64,000 bases of DNA, from NCBI GenBank assembly GCA_030762175.1, contig CM060841.1, positions 7,147,001 through 7,211,000 on the forward strand, given 5' to 3'. This DNA is from Metallyticus violacea. Its lineage: Eukaryota > Arthropoda > Insecta > Mantodea > Metallyticidae. Shown in pieces: positions 23,990 through 63,361 of the stretch. The position numbers were made by a program, and so were the translations under genes. Under the pieces are notes generated by a model. The model worked only from the letters and a program-made list of their open reading frames with translations. It was not told the DNA's origin and made no database searches. Numbering within the stretch: the stretch's first letter is position 1; each line of letters opens with the position of its first letter.

Positions 23990-26510
23990 ATTATTGTAAA
24001 TAGAGTAGAGTGAGAAGAAAACACTCAAGAGTACCTAATTCACCTGGAAAAAATGTTGAACAAAATTGCATTAACCAGTATATCATAATCCTAGATGACT
24101 TTTATGTAGATGCAAGCTATATTGACTTTCATGGTATCCTCAATAACTTCAATTTAAAAAAAATTGTTTTTCAAAGACCTGCTAGAATTACACAGATCAC
24201 TCAATTAACACAATAGATCACATAATAACGAATCTAAATTAAAACAGATTTTTCACAATAAATAATAAGTTTCGTGTGTAAGACAATAAGGAACAAATCA
24301 TAAGATATATAGAATTGCTACAGCATAACTGAAGCCAATCTTTATAGGCATATTGGAGATGCACAAAAAAGTAACCTAGGTCATCTGAAATGTATGCTGA
24401 ATAGGAGTGGGCAGAAGTATATAAAGTGTGCAATACACATGAAAAATGGAAAACTTTTCTTCCCACTCAGATAAAATTTGAAAAGATCAGCAAGATATAA
24501 AATAGATTATATAATAACCTAGCTCCATGAGCTAATAAATTTAAAAACTAAAATCGTACATGAATACTTTCAAACCACCAAATTGAGTGTGCACATCAAT
24601 ATCTATTATTTATAAAAAACAATAGAGAAAAGGTTGCTTAATTTACAGGCAGAGCAAATAGGAAAGCAAATAACTTCCAAAATACTAAAAAACTATGTAG
24701 ATCATTATAAACAAGCAAGTTAAACCGCAAATGCGTGGCATTCAAATATAAGTTTGAACCAAGATGTACAGAGTGCATAGTTAATCTAATTTGTAAACTA
24801 TTTAACATTTTTTTTCCATATAATAGTGATCTTAAAATTAGTGACAAAGATAATAAACTTACAAACAAAATTGTTGTACTGGCATGGGGCAAATGTTGAA
24901 GAAATTAAAAAACTAATAAACAGCTTTAAAAGTCAACATATCTTTGGGTGGGTTGGTGTGTCACCTATAGTATAAAACACTGCAAATGAGAATATCAGAA
25001 TATACAGGTATGTTGAATAAATTACCAAATGAATGAAGGCACATTTTCGGAATTGTTAAAGATTAGAGTTGTACGACCAATTCACAAAAAGGTTCAAATA
25101 CAGATGTTAGAAACTATAGATCAATTACTTTAACCACTCTTTTAAGCATATTGTTTGAGAGGTTCTTATGAATAGAATAAATAATTTTTTAAAATCTAAT
25201 AACATACTTAATAGTTTCCAAGATAGCTTCTGAGATGAATTATTGACTATTACAGCTATAGCGGAACATATGCACAAACTGTTGCAATTGCAAGATTAAA
25301 AAAAAACAAAAACGGAAATCTACTTATATCTCTTCAAAGCTTCAATTCTATGTCTCATAATCATCGAATTTCTTAACTAGAATATTATGGCTTTAGAGGA
25401 CAAATCAATTAATTGCTAGCATCATACTTAAGAATTCCTATATTTATAATGTACAGAAATAAATTGGAAAAAAGATGTGATCTTGTATCCACCATTACAA
25501 CTGGTTATGATATAGTAAAGTTGGGGGTACCACAGGGATCAGTGACTGCCATGGGTGACTGAGGTTGTTAAGGCACAGACTCGTGAGCAGGAGGTCTGGG
25601 GTTAAAATCCCGCCAGGACCATCCTCCCTGACTGAGGTTTTTTCCAGGTTTTCATTAGTCCTCATAAATGGTAAATTCTGAGGAGGCACCCTAAACTTAG
25701 GCCTGAAATATTTCCTTCCTTAAAATAAAAAAATTCCCAACATATCATTTCATCTTACATATATATTATATTGGAATGATGATAGAGGAAGTTTAGAAGA
25801 AAACATGACAATATTTGCAAAACAATAAACTAAAGTTAAACAGGCAAAACAAAATTCATAACATTTCAAAATAGTAAATTAAATATAAATATTAACAATA
25901 GTGCATTGGAATAGCAAAATAACTAAACAATTTTTAGGCCTACATATGGAAGAAAATTTAACTTACAATATACATATAGAAATAGTTTGTAAAAAAAATT
26001 AACACTGGATTGTACCTATTGTACCTATAGACAACTAAAAAAATATGGAAAATCAATATTCTAAAAACAGCATATTATAGCATTATTTACCTTCACTTAG
26101 AATGTGGAATTACAATTTTGGAAGAAACAAGTAAAATTAATATGAACAGATTATTAAAAATACAAATAAATTGCATAAGATTTATATACAGCCTTCAGTT
26201 TCAACAGTCCATTAGGGAAACATTATAAAACAAACATTCTAACAATAGTCTCACTATATGTATTCAAAACTATTATGCTTGTCAAGGGTAGGAATTAATG
26301 TGTTTAATGCTCTCAATAAAATACTGCTCTATATACAAAGTAAGAAGGGTAAACAATTACCATTAGGTGAGCATGAATAAAACTCCAATCAATAAGGAAA
26401 TATAAATTTGGAGCTATGTTTTATAATAAATTCCTATTGTCAGTAAAGAACACTGCATACTGGAAATTTAAATCTGTTCTAAAATTCTTCCTAATATAGA
26501 AATGCATGTA
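23990..26510 (+). mobile_element. LINE relic (endonuclease plus RT), split by a SINE
   Basis: Fragments in order on the plus strand: the end of an AP-endonuclease domain (IILDDFYVDASYIDFHGI, then FQRPARITQ and IDHIITN); RT fingers (VRPIHKK, NYRSITLTTLL-like, ERFL, then a SFQDSF-like block near 25210); a GVPQGSV motif at about 25527-25547; then after the SINE at 25548 the C-terminal part (FLGLHMEENLTYNIHIE and a YYSIIYLHLECGI block). Jockey/CR1-like order. Frameshifts and stops throughout. Confidence 0.75.
25548..25770 (+). repeat. SINE family 1 inserted in the LINE
   Basis: tRNA-like head (gactgaggttgttaaggcac, then ggggttaaaatccc) and body (cctcataaatggt, cctaaacttaggcc) are present. The 3' tail is missing or very diverged. 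It sits directly after the GVPQGS codons of the LINE, so it is younger than the LINE. Confidence 0.85.
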
Positions 26511-26526
26511 TAATATTGTAGAACTA

Positions 26527-26528
<2 letters not shown>

Positions 26529-26590
<62 letters not shown>
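26529..26590. repeat. (AT)n microsatellite
   Basis: About 60 bp of alternating AT with one G interruption at its right end. Confidence 0.95.
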
Positions 26591-26596
<6 letters not shown>

Positions 26597-27075
26597 TTTT
26601 ATAACTTATGTAAATGACTTATTAATATTGTATAAATAGCTGATTAGATAATATGACAATGTCAGATGCTCTTGTAACAGTCTATCTGATGCATCATCAT
26701 CATCTAACATTTATCACAAACAAATGTTTTGCATAAGCAGGAGAAACTTCGCATTGTGGATTAGTTCTGAAGCTTAATTATTAACGTAAAATAGCATAAA
26801 ACGAGAAATAAGAAAATGTTTATTAATTGTATAATATAGAGAGATAGAATATTTAAATTAATATTAACCTTAGTAGCACCTCTAAAATATGAGTCCTTCC
26901 AAATAAACAATATATAAATAAGAATACAGTAAAATGTGTTTTTAAGTGATATGTTTCTTATATTTTAGCCACTGTTCATCTATACTGTTGCTGTAAATTT
27001 CAAAAAGCATTTCATAAAAAGTTTTAATACCATCTTATATTAATTTTTTATAAATTATGCAATTTAAAATAAACA

Positions 27076-39937
<12,862 letters not shown>

Positions 39938-40065
39938 GATTACTTGCTGATTTCTGAATTAAACTAAGTGATTATTCCCAGAGACATAAGATAGAGCTGA
40001 AGTATTTCATTTCGCAGAAACTGACGGGAAAAAATCTCAAGTGCACATGATAAGATCAATGGTAT

Positions 40066-40073
40066 CTTTATAA
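40066..40073 (-). promoter_or_regulatory. Candidate TATA box of protease 1
   Basis: The minus strand reads TTATAAAG about 130 bases upstream of the protease 1 ATG. If used, the 5' UTR would be about 100 nt. The paralogue's TATA box is much closer to its ATG, so this is uncertain. Confidence 0.35.
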
Positions 40074-40115
40074 CGACTTCCGAGCTCGGGAAACAATTGT
40101 GAGGTACGCAGACTC

Positions 40116-40391
40116 TCAGTTTATTTACGGACGCTCTTTGACATCTCAGGTCATCAGCGTCCCATTCTATTCAGGGCATGAAATGGCCGACAAATTTTGC
40201 TCAGAGGCCATTCCTTCAGGCTTGAGGTTCTTTTTCGCGCCATAAATGTACGACACGGGAACCAGGGCTTTACTTCTCTTCGAAGGGAAGGGAAATGTAC
40301 GCCCGAAAGAATCCATCGGTCCTGGCCGGGTTTGAACCCGCGATCTTGGGTTTAGAAGGCAAGTATGGTTGCCATTACACCACCAGGACCG
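40116..40391 (-). repeat. SINE family 2, full length with target duplication
   Basis: Flanked by a perfect 10-bp duplication acgcagactc (40106-40115 and 40392-40401). On the minus strand the tRNA-like head reads GGTCCTGGTGGTGTAATGG, an anticodon-like CTTCTAA and a B-box-like CGGGTTCAAACCCGG; the body and an AT-rich tail follow. The head looks Arg-tRNA-like, but this is tentative. It inserted about 180 bp upstream of the protease 1 start codon. Confidence 0.93.
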
Positions 40392-40431
40392 ACGCAGACT
40401 CGGTTCATCATCCTCAACATACTTACAAGGT

Positions 40432-40690
40432 GACCGCGGTCGCTAAGGTACGAACCTTGAACTAGAGGTCTGTGGTTTGAATTCCACCAGCATTGTCCTT
40501 CCTGGCTGAAAAAATATCAGGTTTTCCTCATTCCTCATCAAAGAAAATGTCGTTGAGACCCCTAAACTTCATTTAGAACGCTTTAACCCCAAAATTAATT
40601 TTCCTGTTTATAATTTCATATTAGCATCAGTGTCCACCTACTGTGATGTCACAGTAGTATAAAAGGCCGTTTAACTTCATTAAAAAAGAA
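40432..40690 (+). repeat. SINE family 1, old diverged copy
   Basis: Head gaccgcggtcgctaaggtac and B-box-like tggtttgaattccacc, then the family tail (cagtgtccacctactgtgatg, taaaaggccgtttaa). Many substitutions. Confidence 0.75.
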
Positions 40691-41412
40691 AAAAGAACAG
40701 CAGCCCCTATTTATACTTTTTAACAAGAGCGCAACTCGTGCGTTTAGGATACGGAACCGAAAAAGTCGCCTCATTGGTTTCATTCTTTAACTTTACAAAG
40801 AAAGATATAGCCAATAATATTAGCTATATGTTATATAAAAAGGTTTATTCTATTTGTAATTTCATTCATAAGATAACGCTGGGATGGAATTAAAAGTAGA
40901 TATACTAAATTACAAAGGAGGATCTCAGTTTGCAACAAAATCATCGAGAAAATTCAAACCAAATAAATACGAAGTAAATAAGTTCATTGTTAGTAAATAC
41001 TGTAAATTTTGGCACGTAATGTAAGCATAATGTTCTCATTATATGCTGATAATTCGTAAAACTTGACTCTATTCAAGGAAATTTTAGAACATCAATTATT
41101 CTTAAAGACCACTATTCTGTTTATGCGCCAAACACAGATGTAGGTACTTACAACAATCCGCTATTGCATGTGACGTCACTATTTAATCATGATTTACATT
41201 GGGATTCTTTAGCCTTAACATCATATTATGTACACTCAAACTAAAACGCGCAAACTGAGTTTTACCGCCCAGCAGGTAAATAAGAATTGAAAGTGGCAGG
41301 CGTAAGAGGAGGGTGGTTTGTAGCGCGTGACCAATTGTACGCCTCCCACTTGTTGTCGTCAGTCCATTGTCTACATAACTTTATTCCGCTTCATTCTGGT
41401 TTTATTTCCCCT

Positions 41413-41680
41413 ACCCCTTTTAATAGTGTTTAACGTCCGTTTTTACGGCCGAGGCATCACAGACGGTAGACACTGATAATACTTGAGATGAAATGATAAA
41501 ATGGGATTTTTGTTAAAGGAAGGAAACGTCCAGGCCTAAGTTTAGGACACCTACCGGCATTTGACATTAATAATGGGGACTGAGGAATATCTAGCAGGAC
41601 AGTCCTGGAGGAAATTGAACCCCATACTTCCTGCTCACAGTCCATGCCTCAAGAATCTTGGCCACCCGTGGCGGTTTAGA
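41413..41680 (-). repeat. SINE family 1
   Basis: On the minus strand: head with gtggccaagattcttgaggc, B-box-like ggggttcaatttcc, body and the tail complement of agtgtttaacgtccgttttta at 41428-41448. Moderately diverged. Confidence 0.85.
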
Positions 41681-42286
41681 AATCCCAATGCCTACATGAT
41701 TATTAAACAGATGCCTAGTATAAAGTAATGGAGATATTTGAAAGATATAACGTTATTAAATAATGTGCAAATTCTTAATCACAGTGTTCACAACCAATGT
41801 TAAAGGTCCCTCGCTTCTTAGGGGTAATCTTGTCATAACATAGAGGTTCAGAAATTCACAAATTCCATTCCTACAAAGTAATAGATACCAATGAGAATTG
41901 TAATAAAACATAATAATAAATATAGAATGTACTGCTTTTGTATTTTTTTTTTAAACAGTTTAATGTCCCTCATAGCAACGAATGAAAAGAAATTATGAAT
42001 GAATGATGAAATGAGTGCGTAAAGGATTCCTCAAAGCTTAATGTTATATGGCATTCACCTTTTTGGTGCAAGGAAAAACTCCAAAAGAAACTTTATCCAG
42101 ACAACTGACCTACAGGAATCTGCTATTTGAATACTACTATTTTCCCCCTTTCAGATTGTATTGTCATGTGCAACTGCTACCTATGACTATATAGCTGTGA
42201 TTATATAGCTCTATTTGAATGTGTTATTTTGTTATGTTTTTAACTTGATGTGTTTCTGTTTCTGGCACTCATGTGAATTGTATAAC
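41681..42286. other. Intergenic DNA
   Basis: Between the two protease genes; no gene recognised. Confidence 0.45.
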
Positions 42287-42400
42287 AAGTTATTTATGAG
42301 GAAATCACTCAAATTTCACTAGTTTTGTTTCACTTACTTGGACATGTTTCAAAGGCAAATTTTCTTCATCATCAGCAGGGTTCCATTAAAACATAAAGGG
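42287..42400 (-). mobile_element. Solo PLE terminal repeat with hammerhead-like core
   Basis: Minus strand: CTGATGA (42375-42369), a weak stem region, GAAAC (42350-42346), ATGTC, then CAAGTAAGTG and the aaatttgagtgatttcctca block shared with 36.6 and 44.4 kb. Both conserved boxes are intact, and ACATGT next to them is self-complementary. The stem between the boxes is poorly paired. Confidence 0.55.
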
Positions 42401-42469
42401 ATTATAAATAAAACAAAAAATACATACATTAACATTGAAGTAAACCAAAAGAATTAATGGTGTAATGTT

Positions 42470-43010
42470 GTTTGGAGGCATAAAATTGCTCTTATATCTC
42501 CATTAACCAGTTTGCCTGTTGTAGGGTGACTGGTGCATTATCCACAATGACTAACATCCTGGATGGTAAATAATTTTCTTCATTAAACCTTTTTAATGGT
42601 TACTAAGCCATGTTTAGCTGGAATGCTTTTTTTGGATTATAGGACCATTCAGTGGAATGTCTTTCTGTCTTACTTGGGAAAAACATACATAAACAGCTTC
42701 ATCATCTTTGTCAAAGTCTAAATTTTTTTTATTTATGGCACTCCTTGATTATTTTCTTGATCACAGTTCCACAACATTTTTCTTTATTGACTCGATTTTT
42801 CTTCCAACCACTTATCATTCCCTTTCTGATACTGAATTCAATTACTAATTTTGTCCCACTTTTGCCTTTATCTAAGCGTATTAAAACCTCAAGTTTATTT
42901 CTTAATGAACAAAAACTATGTTTTCGCTTGCCTTCATTTTTAATGAAACAGCAAAAAATTAAAACCATTTCCTGGATTAAAAAAACAACTAAGCACAACC
43001 AGTACAGTAA
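42470..43010 (-). mobile_element. pogo/Tigger-type transposon relic
   Basis: The minus-strand frame 42729-43064 encodes a CENP-B/psq-type helix-turn-helix: KRKHSFCSLRNKLEVLIRLD, then SGTKLVIEFSIRKGMISGWK, as in Tigger/jerky transposases (KRK...L..KL.VI.RL..G.S...LA.EF.VGKSTIS). Further along, about 42500-42600 reads LPSRMLVIVDNAP, the DDE region with DNAP. The middle of the protein is deleted. Confidence 0.72.
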
Positions 43011-43069
43011 ATCCACTAAAAGCATTTGTGACATTTTGCTGTATATAATGTATCTGCAACTCAACTGAA

Positions 43070-44372
43070 CTCAGAACAAAAATTATGGATCGTGCGCTCA
43101 AATCCTAGTTCCAAGAAGATGAACAAAATACTCATGAGTGATGTGACTATGTGCAAATGACCTTCATAAGCTAGCTTTCAGCAATAGCATTCACATCAAA
43201 AAAATAACAATGCATGTTACAACTGCATGAATTAACTTTTAGACATCATGTACATACTTTACAGGGCTAATTATAATGATTATAAATTAACCCTGTTAAT
43301 CCGAATTTTTGCCAATCAGAACAGGTTTCATAACAATTTGTTTGAATTGGCAGGGTATACTGTATTTAATATATATTACATGTCAGTATTGTATATATTT
43401 TATTGCTTTTTTATGTTTGGGCAAGATTAGAGTATTGTATTGCAGTGAAACAAATTTTGTATGATGCTGTTTTATGCATTATGCAACACTTTTATTGAAT
43501 TTTAAATGACATGTCCTATATCTTGTATAAGATAAGAGGATGCAATTTAATGAAATGAAATAATAACATAATATGATTTTTTTTTAATAAGATTATCATT
43601 GTAGGTAATATGGGGATGTTTGTTCAAAAAGTAGCTCTGCTACACAGTTTAAAGCCTACAGAAATGATCACCATTTATTTAGAAAGTACTGTGAGCAATA
43701 CATACTGCAAGCTGTTGATTTTGATATTTTCAGTGCAATGTGGTTTGATTCAGTTATAATCCATCAGATACAAAAACTATAAAGAATTAAACTGAATGTT
43801 CTTTGTTTAGAAAACAATGGCTTTTATATTGTTAAAGTACCATAGCATTTTATTCTTGGACTGTAAGTTAGATGTTTTATTTGACATCATACAATTAATA
43901 AATATGAAGTAAAATTTTTTCTTGTATATTGTTATCCAACCTAAACCATTTTGCACTTTCCTTATCTCTTTAACATTTCTGTCTCTGTTTCCCATATTCT
44001 TTTCTTTCTGTAAACTTTCTATTTTCCACAAACATTGTCTCTTCAATCCATGCCTGACATATCAGAGATGTAGATTTACTTATTATTATAATAAATTTTA
44101 AATTTACCAAGACTTGTGCAGGATCCTATGCATAGTAATCTCATGCTTTACACTGAGCCACAATGATATGATGAAATATAGCAGTTAGAATATGCAATTC
44201 AAATTATACTTGCTTTCTCCAGTTAAATTCTTGATAAAAACAGTTAATTACAATTAGAAGTTCAATAAATGGGCTGAAGAAATGTATTTCCTGGTTAATT
44301 AAATTATATGGCCGAAAAAAATGTATTTCCTGATAAACTAAATTACATATCACCTCCTTAGTATGAATAAAC
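43070..44372. other. Intergenic DNA between the protease genes
   Basis: No gene or repeat recognised beyond simple AT-rich sequence. Confidence 0.45.
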
Positions 44373-44575
44373 ATATAGTGGTATAATATAACAAATTATT
44401 TTTGAGGAAATCACTCAAATTTTACTAATTTTGTTCCACTTACTGTTGAAACTTACTTGAGTGAAACAGTGCTGATGATAAATGCATCAGTCTTCAAAAC
44501 ATCCAAGTAAGTGGAACAAAATTAGTGAAATTTGAGTGATTTCCTCATAAATAATTTGTTATATTATACTATATT
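44373..44575. mobile_element. Palindromic PLE terminal-repeat pair
   Basis: Arms of about 70 bp (44373-44444 and 44506-44575) are reverse complements and contain ttgttccacttact / agtaagtggaacaa and the cactcaaatttcac-type block. Between them is CTGATGA (44472-44478) followed by CAAAAC (44495-44500), a decayed hammerhead-like core. Confidence 0.7.
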
Positions 44576-45218
44576 TCACTGTGAAAATTCCTGCTATTTA
44601 AATACATAGTAATATGTTTGGAAATTCAATTTTATTTATATTTGGCTATTATCATATACTTTTACCATAATTGTTAATCAATATGGTGCTGGTATTTAAA
44701 TGGTAATGGATTATTAATTTTTATAAAGTGTGTTGTTTAATCATTACAACAATGATGAAAAGTTGTTTTGCAGTGAAAGTGGAAAACAAAGACCAAGATA
44801 AATTTTTTTTTTCTTCACAGGGAACCAAATTGTGAACTGATGGTTTAATGCTACCTAGTTTATGTTCTTGACATTTTTAAACATTTTACAAATACTTGGG
44901 TTATAATGAAATAGGACAAATTTCCAAACAAATGGAGAAGAAAGCAACTCACTATATTTGAATGTAAACAGATGAATACACAATTTTGAAATTAATGTAA
45001 ATGAAATGGCTTGATATGCAGGAACAACTGTTAATAGTCGACACATGAATTGTACTTTGACCTCATATGTAGTGCCATACAAACTGATATTATGTGATGG
45101 ATTCTGGGTTACCATATTTGAAAAGTTGACACCCTTCCCCTCACCAACACATTCTATGTACAAACTTCAGCATATGTTTACGGAATGTCGGAATCCACAC
45201 AGTGAAACTTTTGTTAAT
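44576..45218. other. Intergenic DNA
   Basis: No gene recognised. Confidence 0.4.
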
Positions 45219-45822
45219 CTTATTTTGATTTAAAGTAAAACACTAAAAATCATGTCGTCACATTAAAACTCTCATTAAGTTTCACAAACACACTTATAAA
45301 AGTAATTTTGGTACATGTTTCGTGAGGTACATTCCTCATATTGTCAACCAAAACGATGACTGAGGAGTCAATTTCAGCAAGGTATGTATGTTGCTATGTA
45401 AGAAACACTGGAGAAATATTAGACACAAACAAGTAGAAAAATCAGCTGTGGCTGCACATTTTTGGAATGAAAATCATGAAATAGAGAAGGACATAACATT
45501 ACTAAAAACAATTCAACATCCGAAAGAACTTAATATATGGGAAAAAATTTACATAAAAAATATGAATACAAACTTATGAATTTTGATATACCGGAATCAG
45601 ACAACATATTCTTTAAGTTCATTAACAGAGCACCAGAGCAAACATAGCAACATACATACCTTGCTGAAATTGACTCCTCACTCATCGTTTTGGTTGACAA
45701 TGTGAGGAATGTACCTCACGAAACATGTACCAAAATTACTTTTATAAGTGTGTTTGTGAAACTTAATGAGAGTTTTAATGTGACGACATGATTTTTAGTG
45801 TTTTAATTTAAATCAAAATAAG
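45219..45822 (+). mobile_element. PLE fragment bounded by 181-bp inverted repeats
   Basis: Arms 45219-45399 and 45642-45822 are the same length and nearly perfect reverse complements. The 242-bp centre encodes the last part of a GIY-YIG protein on the plus strand: HWRNIRHKQVEKSAVAAHFW, then NIWEKIYIKN and MNFDIPESDN, ending in a stop at the edge of the right arm. The right arm holds a decayed hammerhead-like core at 45694-45730 (TTGACAA, GTGAGG/CCTCAC stem, GAAAC, ATGTA); the left arm carries its mirror image. Confidence 0.85.
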
Positions 45823-46319
45823 ATAAACTTCATCATGTTCATCACTTTCCAGTCTCTTGCATATTTCTCATTAGATCTCAGTTCCAAACCACCAAAGAGC
45901 CTACTCCCAATTTCCTAAAACTTGCAAATTCTAATTACTGCATGGTTGCAGCTTGGGGGCTATCTATAATTATTTAGAAAATTTTACATTTGAGGGGCTT
46001 AGAGGGGAAAACATAAATTAAAACACTATTTATGAATAGTGTTTTAATTTAATGAATATAATAAATATGAGATTCCCACTCATATTTATTAGATTAAGAG
46101 AACAGCATGATAATATGAACTTAATGCTTTTACTGGGTGATGCACAGGGAGAGATGTGGCAAGTCAACCATCCTGTCCTAACTCTCTTGCTCAAAGACCC
46201 CCACCAACAGTAAGTGGCTTAACATATCCTCTTTCAAATCCCCACTCTGCATATGTGCTCTACAACCTACACACCTGTTATTCATGCACAGTTAACCAGC
46301 AAAGTAAAATGGCAACACT

Positions 46320-47130
46320 ATAGCGTAATATATATAAATATAAAACAATGTATACAGTTTTTTTCACACTAACTCCATTCACTTACATAAATTTGGAACA
46401 TATGTTTCGGGAGCGATCCCTCCCATCTTCAGCCTGTTGACAAACTGTCGTTAAACGTGGAGGTTGGGTCTCTTGATGTTCTTGTGGTGGCATCTGTTGG
46501 TTCTATTAGGAATTTGCTGAGTTCATCCAATGGAGGGATATCAAAATTCATCAAATTATCCCTATTTTTTGTAATGAAAATGTTTTCCCAAGTGGAAAGT
46601 TCTATTGCATTATGAAGTTGTTTAAGTAGTTTTATCTCTGATTTAATTTCATGATTTTTATTCCAAAGGTGCGCTGCTATTGCTGATTTATCAATTTGTT
46701 TTAAGCGAATATTTCTGAAGTGTTCTTTTTTCCGGATTCCCAAATTCCTCTTCATTTTTCCAATGTATTTTTTGTCGCACTCTGCACATTCTATTTCGTA
46801 AATATCTGACTTTTGTTCTGTTGGCATGTAGTCCTTTACTCTGCAACCTAATAAGTTCTTTATATTAAAATTGTTCTTTGGGACTAACTTAATTCCTTGT
46901 TCTTTGAATATCTTTTTGAACTTATTGTGATAAATTGGGTGGTATGTGAAACTTTTGAATTTGTACCTTTCTTTGGCACTTTTAAGAGTGGAAACATCTC
47001 TTATTGCCTTTTGATTTTTGGTTTTATTGATGATTTTTATTACTGTGTCTTTGTTGTATCCATTAGTTTCTCCTATCTTTATGATTTGTTGGTATTCCAA
47101 TTTGTACTCTGTTTCTGTGAGTGAGTTGAA
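46320..47130 (-). mobile_element. Penelope-like element with open GIY-YIG frame
   Basis: A 223-aa open frame (46429-47100) is the C-terminal half of a PLE protein. Domains in order: a Lys-rich linker (HPIYHNKFKKIFKEQGI block), then SDIYEIECAECDKKYIGKMK (GIY-YIG core with a CxxC in front of YIG), KEHFRNIRLKQIDKSAIAAH, WNKNHEI and ELSTWENIFI. A hydrophilic tail with repeated Thr/Ser ends at TGA. The RT half is missing, so it is 5'-truncated, but this portion has no stop, making it the youngest PLE copy here. The 3' terminal repeat with the hammerhead-like core overlaps the stop codon. Intergenic, between the protease genes. Confidence 0.9.
46397..46432 (-). ncRNA. Hammerhead ribozyme-like core
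   Basis: Minus strand: CTGAAGA (46432-46426) = CUGANGA; stem II GGGAG/CTCCC with a short loop; GAAAC (46408-46404); ATAT; GTT (46399-46397) as a GUH cleavage site closing a two-pair stem III. Stem I is not obvious: GG/CC pairs next to the core, and UUU/AAA is possible after a bulge. Small-stem-III hammerheads are known from PLE terminal repeats. Activity is inference. Confidence 0.6.
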
Positions 47131-47279
47131 CTATAGCGTAACTTAACAATGCATTACAATAATGTGTTAACAATATTGGAGATTACTTTTAACACATTAT
47201 TACCATCTTTATATGGCACAATATTGCTATATAAGTAATCAAACACATGTTAGCATGTAAAATATCTGAAATTAAATTT

Positions 47280-47570
47280 GATTAAAGAAAGTCCTTTCAC
47301 AGAATCAATGGTGACTATTTTTTTACTTGGTCAAATGAGTTTATATTAAAGAAAACACCCTTTCAACACTGCCATTTTGGACTGACATTGCAAAATGATA
47401 TTTAGTCATCTTCAAAAACTCTGCACACTGCTTTTGAAAAAATATAATATAGTCACACATTTTCCTTGGCTAGATCCTTGCTTTCCCATCATATGAAGCA
47501 ATAAATTTATTCAAATTGGAAAACAGATCAACAACTTTTACCACTTATGACATCACATTTTGAAATAGAA
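47280..47570 (-). mobile_element. hAT transposase C-terminal relic
   Basis: Minus strand about 47290-47400 reads NGSVERVFSLI, THLTK and K.NSHH, matching the hAT dimerisation motif (..S.ERVFS......L...KN.L). Stops present. Confidence 0.55.
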
Positions 47571-47820
47571 CATCAAAACATTGACTGTTAATTTAACCAT
47601 GATATAACCAACATCTGCAGTCTTCATTCACATGATCTGATCAACAATGAATACAGAATGATGAATATTGTTCTACAAAAATAAATAAATGTAACTTTAA
47701 TATGAAAAATGAGATAAATTAGAGGATACAGATGGCTATTTTAATTATAAAAAAGCAGATATGTTCATATAAATGCTAAAAAATTATACAATATTCTGGG
47801 AGATATTTTATTTCTCAATT

Positions 47821-47830
47821 TTTATTTATT
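47821..47830 (-). terminator. Poly(A) signal of protease 2
   Basis: The minus strand has two overlapping AATAAA hexamers, 132-141 bases after the stop codon. Confidence 0.5.
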
Positions 47831-47961
47831 AAAGTGTTAGGTGTTGTACATTGAATAGAACATGATGCGAGTGTTCATTTAATAGTTGGGCACAAGGTGG
47901 TATGCATTTAATGTAAGTGCCTTTTTTGTTTTCTTTAAAAATTAAAAACCTTGCCAGGAGC

Positions 47962-62666
<14,705 letters not shown>

Positions 62667-62722
62667 GTTTCTTTAACAGTGCAGACCAGCCGTAGGCTAC
62701 AGTTCGAACAAACCACAGCCAG

Positions 62723-62732
62723 GTATTTATAC
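62723..62732 (-). promoter_or_regulatory. TATA box of protease 2
   Basis: The minus strand reads GTATAAATAC 57 bases upstream of the ATG. A start of transcription about 30 bases downstream would give a 5' UTR near 30 nt, typical of highly expressed digestive protease genes. Confidence 0.7.
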
Positions 62733-63046
62733 TTTCTATCAATTCCAAATCATTTCTTGACATGAAAAAAATATATCACGATTGCAATATGAGATAAAGT
62801 TTGCTTATCTGAACGTAATATCGGCACACGTATATAGCGTAAAATCCCAACAGTTAAAATAAAGTATCCTCGAGAATAAACTGCTGATACAATATTATCA
62901 ATGTGCAAATAATCTTAAATCCGCTAAAACATTCAATAAGAGATAACATTGTATCAAATAAGTGCTTTGGGGTTTTTTTTACATTCCTCTTATCTTTTCA
63001 CGGACTCTAGAAACAGATTATTTATGCATTTCACAGCATTTTCGCG

Positions 63047-63351
63047 ACCGCAAGGGTGGCCGAGGTCGTTAAGGCGCGGACTTGTGAGCGGGAAGTCTGG
63101 GGTTCGATTCCCACCAAGACCGTCCTTCCTAACTGGGGTTTTTCCCAGGTTTTCCTCAATCCTCATATACAGCAAATAACAAGAAGGTACCCTAAACCTA
63201 GACCTAAACGTTTCCTTCCTTAAAAAATATCCTTTCCCAATTTATCATTTCATCTCATATATCATCAGTGTCCATCGCCTGTGATGCCCCAGTATTAAAA
63301 ACGGGCCTTAAACACTAGACTCTCCCCCCTCCCCCAAAAGGGGGGGAAAGA
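63047..63351 (+). repeat. SINE family 1, full length with target duplication
   Basis: Best copy in the window. Flanked by perfect 10-bp duplications cattttcgcg (63037-63046 and 63352-63361). Head: ggtggccgaggtcgttaagg, B-box ggggttcgattccc; body cctcaatcctcatata; tail cagtgtccatcgcctgtgat, then acgggccttaaacac, followed by an odd C-rich and G-rich segment instead of simple poly(A). Confidence 0.93.
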
Positions 63352-63361
63352 CATTTTCGCG

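Noticed and set aside
40320..40391. tRNA-like sequence with A and B boxes
   Set aside because: It is continuous with the SINE body and tail and the whole unit has a target duplication, so it is a SINE head and not a tRNA gene.
42652..43068. 138-aa open frame on the plus strand
   Set aside because: It is the antisense shadow of the pogo/Tigger helix-turn-helix relic and has no family features of its own.
63047..63122. Leu/Ser-tRNA-like sequence
   Set aside because: Same reason: it is the head of a full-length SINE with flanking duplications.
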